Assembly: GCA_017882455.1 (NCBI GenBank)
Contig: JADGPL010000011.1
Location: forward strand, 1-64,000
Length of the DNA: 64,000 nucleotides
Direction of reading: 5' to 3'
From: Solirubrobacteraceae bacterium
Lineage (GTDB): Bacteria; Actinomycetota; Thermoleophilia; Solirubrobacterales; Solirubrobacteraceae
The notes under the pieces are model-generated. The model did no database searches. It was not told the origin of the DNA and saw nothing but the letters and a program-made list of their open reading frames with translations. Each line of letters begins with the position of its first letter. Position 1 is the first letter of the stretch. The translations under genes were made by a program, and so were the position numbers. Below are positions 46,359-55,036 of this stretch, one piece after another.

Positions 46359-48415
46359 GCGTGTATCACCCCGATCGTTTCAACGTTTATGCCTGGGGAG
46401 ATCTCGTTGTAGGAGCAGACCGCCAGGTGTGGCTGGGCCTGTGCGATCAGCCGGCGCAGGTGCCGGCGTACGCGCGCCGAGCACAGCAGCACGGGCTTGG
46501 CGCCGAGCCCCGTGGCGTGCTCGACCTGTGCCCGCAGCGCGGTCACGATCGCCTGCGCCCGCGGCGGGTCCATGGCGAGGTACTCGCCATCGGTGGTCTG
46601 GGTGATCGATGTGGAGACCTCCTGCTCGATTGAGGGGTCTAGTGTGATCGCTTGGAGGCGCAACTGCTCGTCCAGGTGCGGAGCTGTGATCGCCCGGCCC
46701 AACGCCTGGCGAGCGTACTCCGATAGGAGACTCGTGTCCCGTGTTGTTCGCGCCTTGTCGCCGATCGCCTCCAGGATCGTGCCGAGATCGCGGATCGGCA
46801 CGCCCTCGCCGAGCAGCGACTGCAGCACCCGCTGGATCTCTCCGAGCGAGAGCGCCTCGGGAACGACCTCATCGACGACGGCCGCGTTCGTCTCCTTGAG
46901 CCTGTCGAGCAGGGCGCGCACATCCTGGCGGGTGAGCAGCTCGGCGGCGTGCGTGCGGATCGTCTCGGTGAGGTGGGTCACGATCACCGACTCGGCGTCC
47001 ACGACCGTGTAGCCGAGCGACTCGGCCTCGGCGCGCCCGGACTCGTGCACCCACATGGCCTCCAGGCCGAAGGCGGGCTCGCGCGTGGGGATTCCCTGCA
47101 GCGTGCCACTGGCATCGCCCGGGTCCATCGCGAGCAGGTGGCCCGGCATGATCCGCCCGCGCGTGACCTCCGAGCCGCGGACCTTCAGGACGTACTCGTG
47201 GGACTCCATGCCGAGCTCGTCGTGGATGCGCACCGGCGGTATCACCAGGCCGAGCTCGCTGGCGATCTGGCGGCGGATCATGCTGACCCGCCGCAGCAGC
47301 GAACCACCGGAGCCACCGTCGACGAGCGGGACGAGGCCAAAGCCTATGGCGAGCTCCAGCGCGTCGATTCCCACCTCGCCCATCGGCTCCTGGCCGGGAG
47401 CCGGCAGCGCCGCCTTGGCGGCGGCCGCGTCCTTGGCCTCCTTGGCCTTGACTCCCGGCAGCCCGTCGCGCACGGCCCAGCCGACGGCGCCGAAGATCGC
47501 GGCGATGATGATGAACGGAAGCTTGGGCAGCCCGGGGATCAAGGCGAAGCCACCGATCGCGCCGGCGGCCACCAGGGGCGCCTTGCGCTGGGCCAGTATC
47601 TGCCCGGCGATGTCAGACCCGAGATCCCTGTCGGAGGCGGCGCGGGTGACGATGATGCCGGTGGCGACCGAGATCAGCAGCGCCGGGACCTGCGCGGCCA
47701 GGCCATCGCCGACCGTCAACAGCGAGTACTGGTGAGTGGCTTCGCTGAAGCCGAGGTGGCGCTGGGCCATGCCGACGATGATTCCGCCGACGAGGTTGAT
47801 CGCAGTGATGATCAGCGCAGCCATGGCGTCGCCTTTGACGAACTTGGACGCCCCGTCCATGGCGCCGTAGAAGTCCGCCTCGCGGGCGATGTCCGCGCGG
47901 CGCGCGCGTGCCTGTTCGTCTGTGATCAGACCCGCGTTGAGGTCGGCGTCGATCGCCATCTGCTTGCCGGGCATCGCGTCGAGCGTGAAGCGTGCGCCCA
48001 CCTCGGCCACACGCCCGGCGCCGTTGGTGACGACCACGAACTGGATCACCACGAGGATCAGGAAGATGACGAGGCCGACGACCACGTTGCCGCCGACGAC
48101 GAATTCGCCGAAGGACTTCACCACACTGCCGGCGTCGCCGCTGGTGAGGATCAGGCGCGTGACCGACACGTTGATCGCCAGGCGGAACATGGTTGTGAGC
48201 AGCAGAAGGCTCGGAAAGGACGCGAAGTCCAATGCCTTGCCGAGATACATGGTGGTCGCCACGATCGTGAGCGCAGCGGCGATGTTGACCGTGATCAGCA
48301 GGCTGAGCAGGGCCGACGGCAGCGGCACCACAAGCATCGTGACCACGAGCACCACCGCGACCGCCGCGAGCATGTCGGCGTGCGGCACGAACCTGCGCAG
48401 CGAGGCGCTGTTCAC
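46355..48415 (-). CDS. flhA: FlhA, flagellar export gate protein
   Basis: 686 aa. About eight membrane helices (residues 10-310) with conserved AGDADIARE-type parts: RVAEVGARFTLDAMPGKQMAIDADLNAGLITDEQARARR (about 140-180) is the FHIPEP region. The large cytosolic domain (about 340-686) includes GRIMPGHLLAMDPG and ends CSYNEISPGINVETIGVI. FlhA uses the proton motive force and docks chaperone-substrate complexes. The GTG at 48415 overlaps the flhB stop. Confidence 0.97.
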   Translation of the reverse strand: MNSASLRRFVPHADMLAAVAVVLVVTMLVVPLPSALLSLLITVNIAAALTIVATTMYLGKALDFASFPSLLLLTTMFRLAINVSVTRLILTSGDAGSVVKSFGEFVVGGNVVVGLVIFLILVVIQFVVVTNGAGRVAEVGARFTLDAMPGKQMAIDADLNAGLITDEQARARRADIAREADFYGAMDGASKFVKGDAMAALIITAINLVGGIIVGMAQRHLGFSEATHQYSLLTVGDGLAAQVPALLISVATGIIVTRAASDRDLGSDIAGQILAQRKAPLVAAGAIGGFALIPGLPKLPFIIIAAIFGAVGWAVRDGLPGVKAKEAKDAAAAKAALPAPGQEPMGEVGIDALELAIGFGLVPLVDGGSGGSLLRRVSMIRRQIASELGLVIPPVRIHDELGMESHEYVLKVRGSEVTRGRIMPGHLLAMDPGDASGTLQGIPTREPAFGLEAMWVHESGRAEAESLGYTVVDAESVIVTHLTETIRTHAAELLTRQDVRALLDRLKETNAAVVDEVVPEALSLGEIQRVLQSLLGEGVPIRDLGTILEAIGDKARTTRDTSLLSEYARQALGRAITAPHLDEQLRLQAITLDPSIEQEVSTSITQTTDGEYLAMDPPRAQAIVTALRAQVEHATGLGAKPVLLCSARVRRHLRRLIAQAQPHLAVCSYNEISPGINVETIGVIHA

Positions 48416-49482
48416 GAGGCCAGCCTCCTGCGCCCAGCCAGGCGGTAGACGAAGGCGAGCACGCGCGCGACCGCCGCATATAGCTCCTCAGGGATGACCT
48501 GACCGATCTCCACCGATTGGTGAAGCGCCCGCGCGAGCGGCGGGTCGGCGACGACTGGCACGTCGTTTTCCTCGGCCACGCGCCTGATCTGCGCGGCGAT
48601 CAGGTCCTGGCCCTTGGCGATCAACTCGGGGGCGGTGCGCGAGCCGTCGTAGCGCAGGGCCACGGCGAAGTGCGTGGGGTTGGTGACGACCACGTCGGCT
48701 TCGGGGACAGCGGCCATCATGCGCGCGCGGGCGGCCTGCATCTGACGTCGGCGCAGGGCCGCTTTGACCTCGGCCGAGACCCCGTACTGGCGCGTCTCGT
48801 CCTTGACCTGCTGCTTGGTCATCTTCAGCTGCTGCTCGTGGCGGTAGCGCTTCCACCCGTAGTCCAACAGCCCGATCGCCACATAGGCGAAGGCCGCGCG
48901 CTGAGCGATCCCCAAGGCGCGCTGGCCGAAGAGCACGCCGAGGGCGGCCGGCTGGATGCCGACCACAGAGGCCAGGCTCGTCAATCCGGGTAGCAGCGCC
49001 AGACCCGCGACGACGCCGACCACCGCGACCTTCGCGCTCGCCTTGAGCACCTCGAACGGGAGGTTCGGCCCGAGCAGGTTCTTCAATCCGGACGCGGGGT
49101 TGACCCGGCGGAAGTCCGGTTTCAGCCCGTGGGCGCTCGGCCGAAAGCCGACCTGTGCGACGCCCGCGAGCACCCCCGCGACCATGCACGTGCCGGCGAT
49201 CGGCCCGACGGTCAGCGCGATCGTGGAGAGCGTGGAGTGCATCAGCCCGTTGAGGCCGGCCGCCGTGGTGGCGCGGCCAGGATGGCTGATGTCGCCGAGC
49301 ATCTCGCGGAAGGTCGCGGCGCCTGCGGCGGCGATCCTCGAGCCCGTCATGCTGATCGCCAGCAGCCCCGCGATCAGCACGACCGAGCCGCCCAGGTCGC
49401 TGCTGCGCGCCACCTGCCCCTTCTCTCGCGCGCGCTTGCGGTGCTTGGGTGTCGCCTTCTCTGTGCGGTCGTCGCTTGCCAT
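48412..49482 (-). CDS. flhB: FlhB, export-switch protein
   Basis: 356 aa with four membrane helices and a cytosolic domain containing the self-cleavage site NPTH (VVTNPTHFAVALRY, about residue 260). The N-terminus DDRTEKATPKHRKRAREKGQVARSSDL is classic for FlhB. The protein switches export from hook to filament substrates after cleavage. ATG 49482 is 6 nt after the fliR stop. Confidence 0.97.
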   Translation of the reverse strand: MASDDRTEKATPKHRKRAREKGQVARSSDLGGSVVLIAGLLAISMTGSRIAAAGAATFREMLGDISHPGRATTAAGLNGLMHSTLSTIALTVGPIAGTCMVAGVLAGVAQVGFRPSAHGLKPDFRRVNPASGLKNLLGPNLPFEVLKASAKVAVVGVVAGLALLPGLTSLASVVGIQPAALGVLFGQRALGIAQRAAFAYVAIGLLDYGWKRYRHEQQLKMTKQQVKDETRQYGVSAEVKAALRRRQMQAARARMMAAVPEADVVVTNPTHFAVALRYDGSRTAPELIAKGQDLIAAQIRRVAEENDVPVVADPPLARALHQSVEIGQVIPEELYAAVARVLAFVYRLAGRRRLAS

Positions 49483-49488
49483 CTGGAT

Positions 49489-50268
49489 CTAGGCCACGTG
49501 CAGCGCGCCGAGCGCCGCGCCCACGCTCACCGAGAGCTGTTCGGAGAGCCAGTTGGAGAAGAAGGGCAGCGACGCGGCGACCACCAGCATCGTGACCGCC
49601 ACCTTCGTGGGAAAGCCGACCGCGAACACGTTCAGCTGGGGAACCACCCGTGAGACCACACCGAAGGCAACGTCGGTGATCAGCAGCGCCACCAGCACCG
49701 GCGCGGCGATCTCGAGAGCGGCTGTGAACACGCCGCTGAAGACATGCTCGGCGCCGCCCACAAGCGAGGACAGGCGCGGGCCCTTCGTGAGGGGAACGAG
49801 CTGGAAGGTGCGGTCGAGGCCGCGCAGCGTCCAGGCATCGCCGCCGATGACCAGGAAGATGAGGGTGCCGACGAGTGAGTAGATGCGGGAGATGACGGCG
49901 CTCTGCTCGCCGTTCATCGGGTTGATCAGGGCCCCGTAGGAGAAGCCTGAGATCACGTCGATCATCGCGCCGGCCGATTCGACCGCCGCCAGCAGGACGG
50001 CGAGCGTGAAGGCGAAGCCGAGCCCCGTGAGCAGGCCCACGATCACCAGTCCCCCGAGCGCGAGCGGATCGCTGGGCACATGCTGACCGTGCATGGCGAT
50101 CGGGGTCAGGCCGATCGCGATGGCCACCGCGATGACCGAGCGCACCCGCGGCGGGATCAGCGCTGAGGAGAACAGCGGCGCGATGAAGAACAGCGGCGTG
50201 ACGCGGGCAAGCACGAGGATGAAGCCGGCGAGCTCGTTGCCCGCCAGCCGGCTGAGCAGGGCGCTCAC
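49489..50268 (-). CDS. fliR: FliR, export apparatus membrane protein
   Basis: 259 aa, six or so membrane helices (for example FILVLARVTPLFFIAPLFSS and FGVVSRVVPQLNVFAVGFPTKVAVTMLVV), matching FliR in length and in the C-terminal motif RVxPQxNVFxVGFP. The GTG at 50268 overlaps the fliQ stop (GTGA); the frame remains open further upstream, but that part has no family similarity. Confidence 0.95.
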   Translation of the reverse strand: MSALLSRLAGNELAGFILVLARVTPLFFIAPLFSSALIPPRVRSVIAVAIAIGLTPIAMHGQHVPSDPLALGGLVIVGLLTGLGFAFTLAVLLAAVESAGAMIDVISGFSYGALINPMNGEQSAVISRIYSLVGTLIFLVIGGDAWTLRGLDRTFQLVPLTKGPRLSSLVGGAEHVFSGVFTAALEIAAPVLVALLITDVAFGVVSRVVPQLNVFAVGFPTKVAVTMLVVAASLPFFSNWLSEQLSVSVGAALGALHVA

Positions 50269-50537
50269 GAGCCGACCATCGTCGGTATCGAGGTGTACAG
50301 CGCGGTCGTGTAGGAGACCAGCTGTCCGAGCATCCACGGACCCAGCAGCACCACGACCACTGCCATGCCGACGATCTTGGGGATCAGCGTGAGGCTCTGC
50401 TCCTGGATCTGGGTGACGGCCTGGAAGATGCTGATGACCAGACCGATCACCAGGCCGACCAGCAGCAGCGGCCCGGCGATCTTCAGCGCGAGGCTCATGG
50501 CCTGCGAGGCGAGGTTCACGACCGTGTCCTGGTTCAC
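50265..50537 (-). CDS. fliQ: FliQ, export apparatus membrane protein
   Basis: 90 aa with two helices (ALKIAGPLLLVGLVIGLVISIFQAVTQ and IVGMAVVVVLLGPWMLGQLVSY). The QAVTQIQEQSLTLIPKIVGM stretch is the FliQ signature. GTG start, 31 nt after fliP. Confidence 0.96.
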   Translation of the reverse strand: MNQDTVVNLASQAMSLALKIAGPLLLVGLVIGLVISIFQAVTQIQEQSLTLIPKIVGMAVVVVLLGPWMLGQLVSYTTALYTSIPTMVGS

Positions 50538-50568
50538 GAGATGGCGGGGATCGGGAGCGGGTTTCTCA

Positions 50569-51219
50569 TCAGTGGAAGCTCTGCACGAGGGCTTTGATGA
50601 CCAGGTCCCAGCCGTCGACCAGGACGAACAGGAGGATCTTGAACGGCAGCGAGATGAAGGTGGGCGGCAGCATGATCATGCCCATGCTCATCAGCGTCGA
50701 AGAGACGATCAGGTCGATGATCAGGAATGGCAGGAAGATCAAGAAGCCGATCTGAAACGCGGTCTTGAGCTCCGAGATGATGAAGGCCGGGATCAGCACC
50801 TCGGTGGGCACTTCGGCACGCTTGTGCGGCGCCTTGTCGTGGGCCAGGCTGACGAACAGCGAGATGTCCTGGGTGCGCGTCTGGCGGAACATGAATTCGC
50901 GCAGCGGCTCCTCGGCGCGTTTGATTGCCGTGGTCGTGCTGATCTGGTGGTGTGTGAGCGGTTCGACCGCGTCTTTCTTGATCGTGTTGATGGTCGGCGC
51001 CATCACGAAGATCGTCAGGAACAGGGCGATGCCGACCAGCACCTGGTTGGGCGGGGCGCTGGCCGTGCCGACAGCGGTGCGGATGAAGCCGAGCACGATC
51101 AGGATCCGGCTGAACCCCGTCACGGTGAAGAGCACCGCCGGGACGAGCGTCAGGCCGCCGATCAGCAGCAGGACCTGGACGGCGTTGGAGGAGTTGAGGT
51201 TCAACGGCGCACCGTCCAT
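50569..51219 (-). CDS. fliP: FliP, export apparatus membrane protein
   Basis: 216 aa. Segments VTGFSRILIVLGFIRTAVGTASAPPNQVLVGIALFLT, ELKTAFQIGFLIFLPFLIIDLIVSSTLMSMGMIMLPP and SLPFKILLFVLVDGWDLVIKALV are diagnostic. It lacks the cleaved N-terminal signal sequence found in many proteobacterial FliP proteins. The start lies inside the end of fliO (19-nt overlap). Confidence 0.97.
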   Translation of the reverse strand: MDGAPLNLNSSNAVQVLLLIGGLTLVPAVLFTVTGFSRILIVLGFIRTAVGTASAPPNQVLVGIALFLTIFVMAPTINTIKKDAVEPLTHHQISTTTAIKRAEEPLREFMFRQTRTQDISLFVSLAHDKAPHKRAEVPTEVLIPAFIISELKTAFQIGFLIFLPFLIIDLIVSSTLMSMGMIMLPPTFISLPFKILLFVLVDGWDLVIKALVQSFH

Positions 51220-51854
51220 TCACGCACACGCTCGATCAGACCCGAGGACGGCGAGGGCATGCGCATCGGATCGGGACGGTGTCCTCCGGAGGCGCCGGCG
51301 CCCCAATGCTGCTCGGAGCTCATCGGACCGAGCCGCGGCTCGGATGCCTTGGTGGCGCTCAGCAGCGAGCGTCGTGGGCGGGGGGGCGGCGGATCGAGCA
51401 GCGGCAGGCCGGCCGCGCGCGCCTGCTCCTCGGTGTAGCGGTGGATCGGGACCAGGCCGTGCTCGCCGGCCCCGAGCAGCACATAGTCGCTTCCGGCTCG
51501 CACCAGATGCACCGAGCGTCCCGAGCCGAGCGTGAGCGCGGCCACACTGGCCAGCCCGGCGGTGGAGATCTGCGGGTCGCGCCCCGCCTTGACCTGGCGC
51601 AGGATCCAGTAGAGCCCCCAGATCACGGCGATGACGATCGCGAGACCGACGATCGTGCGCACGATGCTGGCCCCACCTGAGCTCGTCTGCGGCGCGGTCG
51701 AGGAGGGGCTGAGGTTCAGGGGCGTGTTTTCGCCGCCCGCTTTGCTGCTCGCCAGCGCCAGCGCCGTGACCGGGCAGGCGAACGCGAGCAGGCAGGCGCC
51801 AAGCACCGCGGCCACCTGCGCGACCGCACGGGAAAGCGGGATCAGCTTAGTCAT
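51201..51854 (-). CDS. fliO: FliO, flagellar biosynthesis protein
   Basis: 217 aa. The signal-like N-terminus (AVAQVAAVLGACLLAFACPVTALA) is followed by one membrane helix (IVRTIVGLAIVIAVIWGLYWILRQVKAG, about residues 63-90). The compact FliO domain reads LTLGSGRSVHLVRAGSDYVLLGAGEHGLVPIHRY (about 106-140). A Pro/Ser-rich tail follows. FliO helps assemble the FliP ring. A hairpin and a sigma-28-like promoter lie immediately upstream, in the 133-nt gap after the fliM-N gene. Confidence 0.88.
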   Translation of the reverse strand: MTKLIPLSRAVAQVAAVLGACLLAFACPVTALALASSKAGGENTPLNLSPSSTAPQTSSGGASIVRTIVGLAIVIAVIWGLYWILRQVKAGRDPQISTAGLASVAALTLGSGRSVHLVRAGSDYVLLGAGEHGLVPIHRYTEEQARAAGLPLLDPPPPRPRRSLLSATKASEPRLGPMSSEQHWGAGASGGHRPDPMRMPSPSSGLIERVREWTVRR

Positions 51855-51857
51855 CGA

Positions 51858-51884
51858 GGGACGACTCCGAGGAAGAGTCGTCCC
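51858..51884 (-). promoter_or_regulatory. Leader hairpin sequestering the fliO ribosome site
   Basis: GGGACGACTC and GAGTCGTCCC form a perfect 10-bp stem with a 7-nt loop ending 3 nt before the fliO ATG. The only ribosome-site-like GGAG lies in the start of the proximal arm, so the hairpin could block initiation. Confidence 0.6.
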
Positions 51885-51887
51885 CGG

Positions 51888-51914
51888 TTATCGGCCCGAG
51901 TGGGCGGGGCTTGA
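51888..51914 (-). promoter_or_regulatory. Sigma-28-like promoter upstream of fliO
   Basis: TCAAGCCC (51907-51914), an 11-nt spacer, then a perfect GCCGATAA -10 (51888-51895). It would start transcription just before the fliO hairpin and could drive fliO to flhF. Confidence 0.6.
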
Positions 51915-51987
51915 GGCGGGCAATCCCGACGCCGAGCGACGGAGGCGGGCCGGCGCCGCAGAAGCCATGAGCCCTCAGATGAGGACG

Positions 51988-53301
51988 CTAGGTCAGCTGC
52001 TCGATCTGCACGCCCCAGGCGCCGTCGCCGGTGACGACGAGGCTGCCGCTCGCGAAGCACAGCCCGTTGGCAAATAGCTCGACCGGCGCCTGAGCGTCCT
52101 GGTCGAGCTCGACCACCGCTCCGGGGCTCAGCTCCAGTGCGCGACCGAGCGGAAGGTGGGTCCTCCCGAGCTCGGCCCAGACACGCACGAAGATGCTGCT
52201 CAGGATCGCGGGTTTCGCGAGCGTGGGCTCGCCGCCGGCGAGGTGGGCACGCGCGCGTTCGAGCTCGGCGCGCCCGAGCGTCGCAAAGGTGTCGGCGCGG
52301 CGTGGCGGCTCGCCGGTGGCCTCGAGCTTGATCGCCCTGCGGGTCCCGCTGCGTCCGGGGCGTCCGCGACCGAGCGTGACGCCCTCGGCGTACAGCAGGA
52401 CACCGTCCCCGGAGCGCTCCTGCAGCGCCACGAGTGTGCCGGGGACGAGCTCGAGCACCCGCTCGAGCCCCATCTGCGCCGAGCCGACCTCGGCCCGCAG
52501 CAGCACCTGCGCGCCGGCCACGCCGCGGCGCAGGGCCTCCGATCCGTGGGCGCCCCCGTCTTGCGTCGGCGCTCCCGCCGCGCGGATGCTCTCGGCGATC
52601 GGCTCCACGGCCGTCCACGGGATCAGCAGGGACATCGCGGCGGACGCTCCGTCGATGCTGCTGTGCAGCTTGACCGCCAGGGTGGGCTCGGCGACCGCGC
52701 TCAGCACGCCGGCGTCACCCTCGAGATCGACTTCTCCGCGGTCGAGCTCGGGGCCGCCGAGATCGCACCACGCCAGCGATAGCTCGTTGACCGTTGCATC
52801 GAGCAGGCCTCTGGTGAGCACCCAGTCGATCTCGCTGAGATGGCGCTGCGGCGGCGCCTGCGCGGCCTCGCCTCCGAGCAGGCATTCGAGCGCCTGCAGG
52901 ATCAACGGAAGCTCGACGCTCAACAGCATCTGACGCTCGATCGAGCTCTCCTGCACGGCCACGGCGAGCGAGTCCGCCGGTAGCTGGGCCTTGGCCGCGG
53001 CCCATGTGTGCTGGGCTATCTCGAATACGCCGATCTGGACCTCGGCTTTCAGCTCGCTGCCCAGGCGCCCGGAGAGCTCCTCGCAGAACGGCTCCAACGC
53101 GCCCGCGATGCGATGCCTGATCTCGGTTGTGAACTTCGTCGGCTGGGAGAAGTCGAGCGCCCGTACGCGCTCTCCCTGCGCCTCCGTCGAGCGGCCCTGC
53201 CCGTCGGGCTGCTCGCCCTCGTCGGCCGCCGGCCCCTTCTTGGCCTTCGGCTTCCTGGCCTTTGACTCCTTGTCCCGCTTGGCGCTCTCGCTCACCGCCA
53301 T
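51988..53301 (-). CDS. fliM: FliM-FliN fusion, C-ring switch protein
   Basis: 437 aa. The lysine-rich N-terminus (about 1-40) is followed by a FliM-type start (RALDFSQPTKFTTEIRHRIAGALEPFCEELSGRL) and CheC-like middle domain (about 50-235). Two SpoA domains come next: one at about 262-330 (VLLRAEVGSAQMGLERVLELVPGTLVAL) and a second FliN-like one at about 362-437 (FVRVWAELGRTHLPLGRALELSPGAVVELDQ). Ordinary FliM has one SpoA domain. The N-terminal CheY-binding motif (LSQxEIDALL) is not visible. A separate FliN follows upstream, so the C-ring may have mixed stoichiometry. Confidence 0.88.
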   Translation of the reverse strand: MAVSESAKRDKESKARKPKAKKGPAADEGEQPDGQGRSTEAQGERVRALDFSQPTKFTTEIRHRIAGALEPFCEELSGRLGSELKAEVQIGVFEIAQHTWAAAKAQLPADSLAVAVQESSIERQMLLSVELPLILQALECLLGGEAAQAPPQRHLSEIDWVLTRGLLDATVNELSLAWCDLGGPELDRGEVDLEGDAGVLSAVAEPTLAVKLHSSIDGASAAMSLLIPWTAVEPIAESIRAAGAPTQDGGAHGSEALRRGVAGAQVLLRAEVGSAQMGLERVLELVPGTLVALQERSGDGVLLYAEGVTLGRGRPGRSGTRRAIKLEATGEPPRRADTFATLGRAELERARAHLAGGEPTLAKPAILSSIFVRVWAELGRTHLPLGRALELSPGAVVELDQDAQAPVELFANGLCFASGSLVVTGDGAWGVQIEQLT

Positions 53302-53308
53302 GGCTCGA

Positions 53309-53713
53309 TCAGCCCTGCACCGGGTCGGGGTCCTCCGCGGAGGCACTCTCGGTGCTCGCCACGGCGTCGGCGTCGGACTGCATCTGCGCATCAGCGGAGT
53401 CGGCGTCCTGGCGCCCGTCGAGGATCTCAGTGATGCGCAGACCGTACTGCTCGTCCACGACGATCACCTCGCCTCGCGCGATCGGCGTGCCGTTGACGAG
53501 CAGATCCGCGGGCTCTCCCGCCTGGCGCTCGAGGCTCACGACCGACCCCGGATGTAGGTCGAGGGTCTCGCCGACCGTGATGTGCGCGCGCCCGATCTCG
53601 ACGCTGAGCTCCATCGGGATGTCGCTGAGACGACTCAGGTCCGCTTCGGGCGACCCGGCGCCGTTTGACTGCTCAGCCTGGTCGAACTGCTCGTACTCGA
53701 TTGTCTCGGTCAC
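53309..53713 (-). CDS. fliN: FliN, C-ring switch protein
   Basis: 134 aa with a single SpoA domain in the middle: DIPMELSVEIGRAHITVGETLDLHPGSVVSLERQAGEPADLLVNGTPIARGEVIVVDEQYGLRITEI (about residues 31-97). Acidic, disordered ends flank it; the C-terminal 35 residues are Asp/Ala/Ser-rich. It forms the base of the C-ring with FliM and the export ATPase. GTG start, 7 nt upstream of fliM-N. Confidence 0.94.
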   Translation of the reverse strand: MTETIEYEQFDQAEQSNGAGSPEADLSRLSDIPMELSVEIGRAHITVGETLDLHPGSVVSLERQAGEPADLLVNGTPIARGEVIVVDEQYGLRITEILDGRQDADSADAQMQSDADAVASTESASAEDPDPVQG

Positions 53714-53721
53714 GCTCTCTC

Positions 53722-54156
53722 CTATTGGACGGTGAGGTCTGGGAACAGCACCGATTCGGCTTTGACGTCCGTCTGCTTCGTGATGGCAGCCAGTATCTGG
53801 TGGCGGATTGCGAGCCTACTGTGAGCGTCCACGAGCACTTCACCGCTCTGGTTGGTCACGGCGTTGGTCACGATTTCACGAACGAGCGGTTCCTCGGGCA
53901 GGGTCCCTGCCGATTCCGAGCTCGAGGAGCTCGCCCCGGCGGTCGCGCCATCGCTCTGCCCGGGCGCCAGCTGCAGCGCCACGGTGAGCTTTGCGTAGCG
54001 ACCGTCGGAGAGGTTGAGCAGGAACGACTGCGGCATCACATAGATGGTGCCCTTGATCTTCTCCTTGACCACGGGCTTGGGCTTGGTCATGGTGTAACCG
54101 CCGAACAACAGGATCGGAAGCGCGACGGCGAGCATGATCTTCTTGTTCTTGAACAT
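53722..54156 (-). CDS. fliL: FliL, motor-associated membrane protein
   Basis: 144 aa with one N-terminal membrane helix (IMLAVALPILLFGGYTM, residues 7-23) and the FliL domain (YVMPQSFLLNLSDGRYAKLTVALQLAPG, LPEEPLVREIVTNAVTNQ). It supports stator function at the motor. The ATG lies 12 nt after motB. Confidence 0.9.
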   Translation of the reverse strand: MFKNKKIMLAVALPILLFGGYTMTKPKPVVKEKIKGTIYVMPQSFLLNLSDGRYAKLTVALQLAPGQSDGATAGASSSSSESAGTLPEEPLVREIVTNAVTNQSGEVLVDAHSRLAIRHQILAAITKQTDVKAESVLFPDLTVQ

Positions 54157-54168
54157 TGTCTTCCCTGA

Positions 54169-55035
54169 CTATGGTTCGCTTTCGGAGCGGTAGATCCGCT
54201 TCATGACGATTTCCACACGGCGGTTGCGCGCACGGCCGGCGGCCGTCGCGTTGCTGGCCAACGGGTGCTGTTCGGCGTAGCCGGTGGCGGTGAGACGGTG
54301 GGGGCTCACGCCGCGTTCGGCCAGGAAGCGCACCACGGTGCTCGCACGCGCGGTGGATAGCTCCCAGTTGCTCGGGTACACCCCACCGTGGATGGGCACG
54401 CTGTCGGTGTTGCCTTCGACGTCGATCGGGTGTGTCTCATCGACGTTGAGCAGCTGGCCGATCTCACCGAGCAGAGCATGTGAGCGGCCCTCGAGCGTGG
54501 CCTGGCCGGATTCGAAGAGGAGGTCGTCGGTGAGCACCTTGATCACCAGGCCGCGAGCTTCGATCGACGTTTGCACGCTCTTGGCGAAGCCGTGGGCGCG
54601 GGCGTAGGCGTCGAGCTGGGCCTTGATGTGCGCGAACACCGCCGACTCGTGCTGCGCCGCGACGGCCACCTGCTGGGAGGCGGTGGCGCTCTGGGAGGCG
54701 TGTGCGGTGCTGTTCTGCAGGCGGCTCGCACCCATCGTGGTCACCGGCTCGATCGCCTGCAGTTCGACGCTCGCGGGAACGTGGCTGGAGTTGGCCGTGG
54801 AGCCCTGCTGGGATATCGCTTTGCCGCCGGGAAGGATGTTGCCCGAGAACGCAGCCTTGAGGGACTGCTGCAGCGTCTGGTACTTGGAGATGTTGACCGA
54901 GGAGATCGAGAACAGCACCATGAACAGCGCCATCAAGAGCGTGATCATGTCCGCGTAGGTCAACAGCCAGCGCTCGCTGCTCTCCTCCTCCTGGCCGCCG
55001 CCGTGGCGGCGGCCGCGACTGCGCCCCCGGGACAT
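54169..55035 (-). CDS. motB: MotB, stator protein
   Basis: 288 aa. One membrane helix, WLLTYADMITLLMALFMVLFSIS (residues 23-45), holds the proton-binding Asp29. The C-terminal OmpA-like peptidoglycan-binding domain (about 175-285) carries IDVEGNTDSVPIHGGVYPSNWELSTARAS and AGRARNRRVEIVMKR. It anchors the stator to the cell wall. It follows motA after one base. The N-terminal tail is Arg/Gly/His-rich. Confidence 0.97.
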   Translation of the reverse strand: MSRGRSRGRRHGGGQEEESSERWLLTYADMITLLMALFMVLFSISSVNISKYQTLQQSLKAAFSGNILPGGKAISQQGSTANSSHVPASVELQAIEPVTTMGASRLQNSTAHASQSATASQQVAVAAQHESAVFAHIKAQLDAYARAHGFAKSVQTSIEARGLVIKVLTDDLLFESGQATLEGRSHALLGEIGQLLNVDETHPIDVEGNTDSVPIHGGVYPSNWELSTARASTVVRFLAERGVSPHRLTATGYAEQHPLASNATAAGRARNRRVEIVMKRIYRSESEP

Positions 55036-55036
55036 C

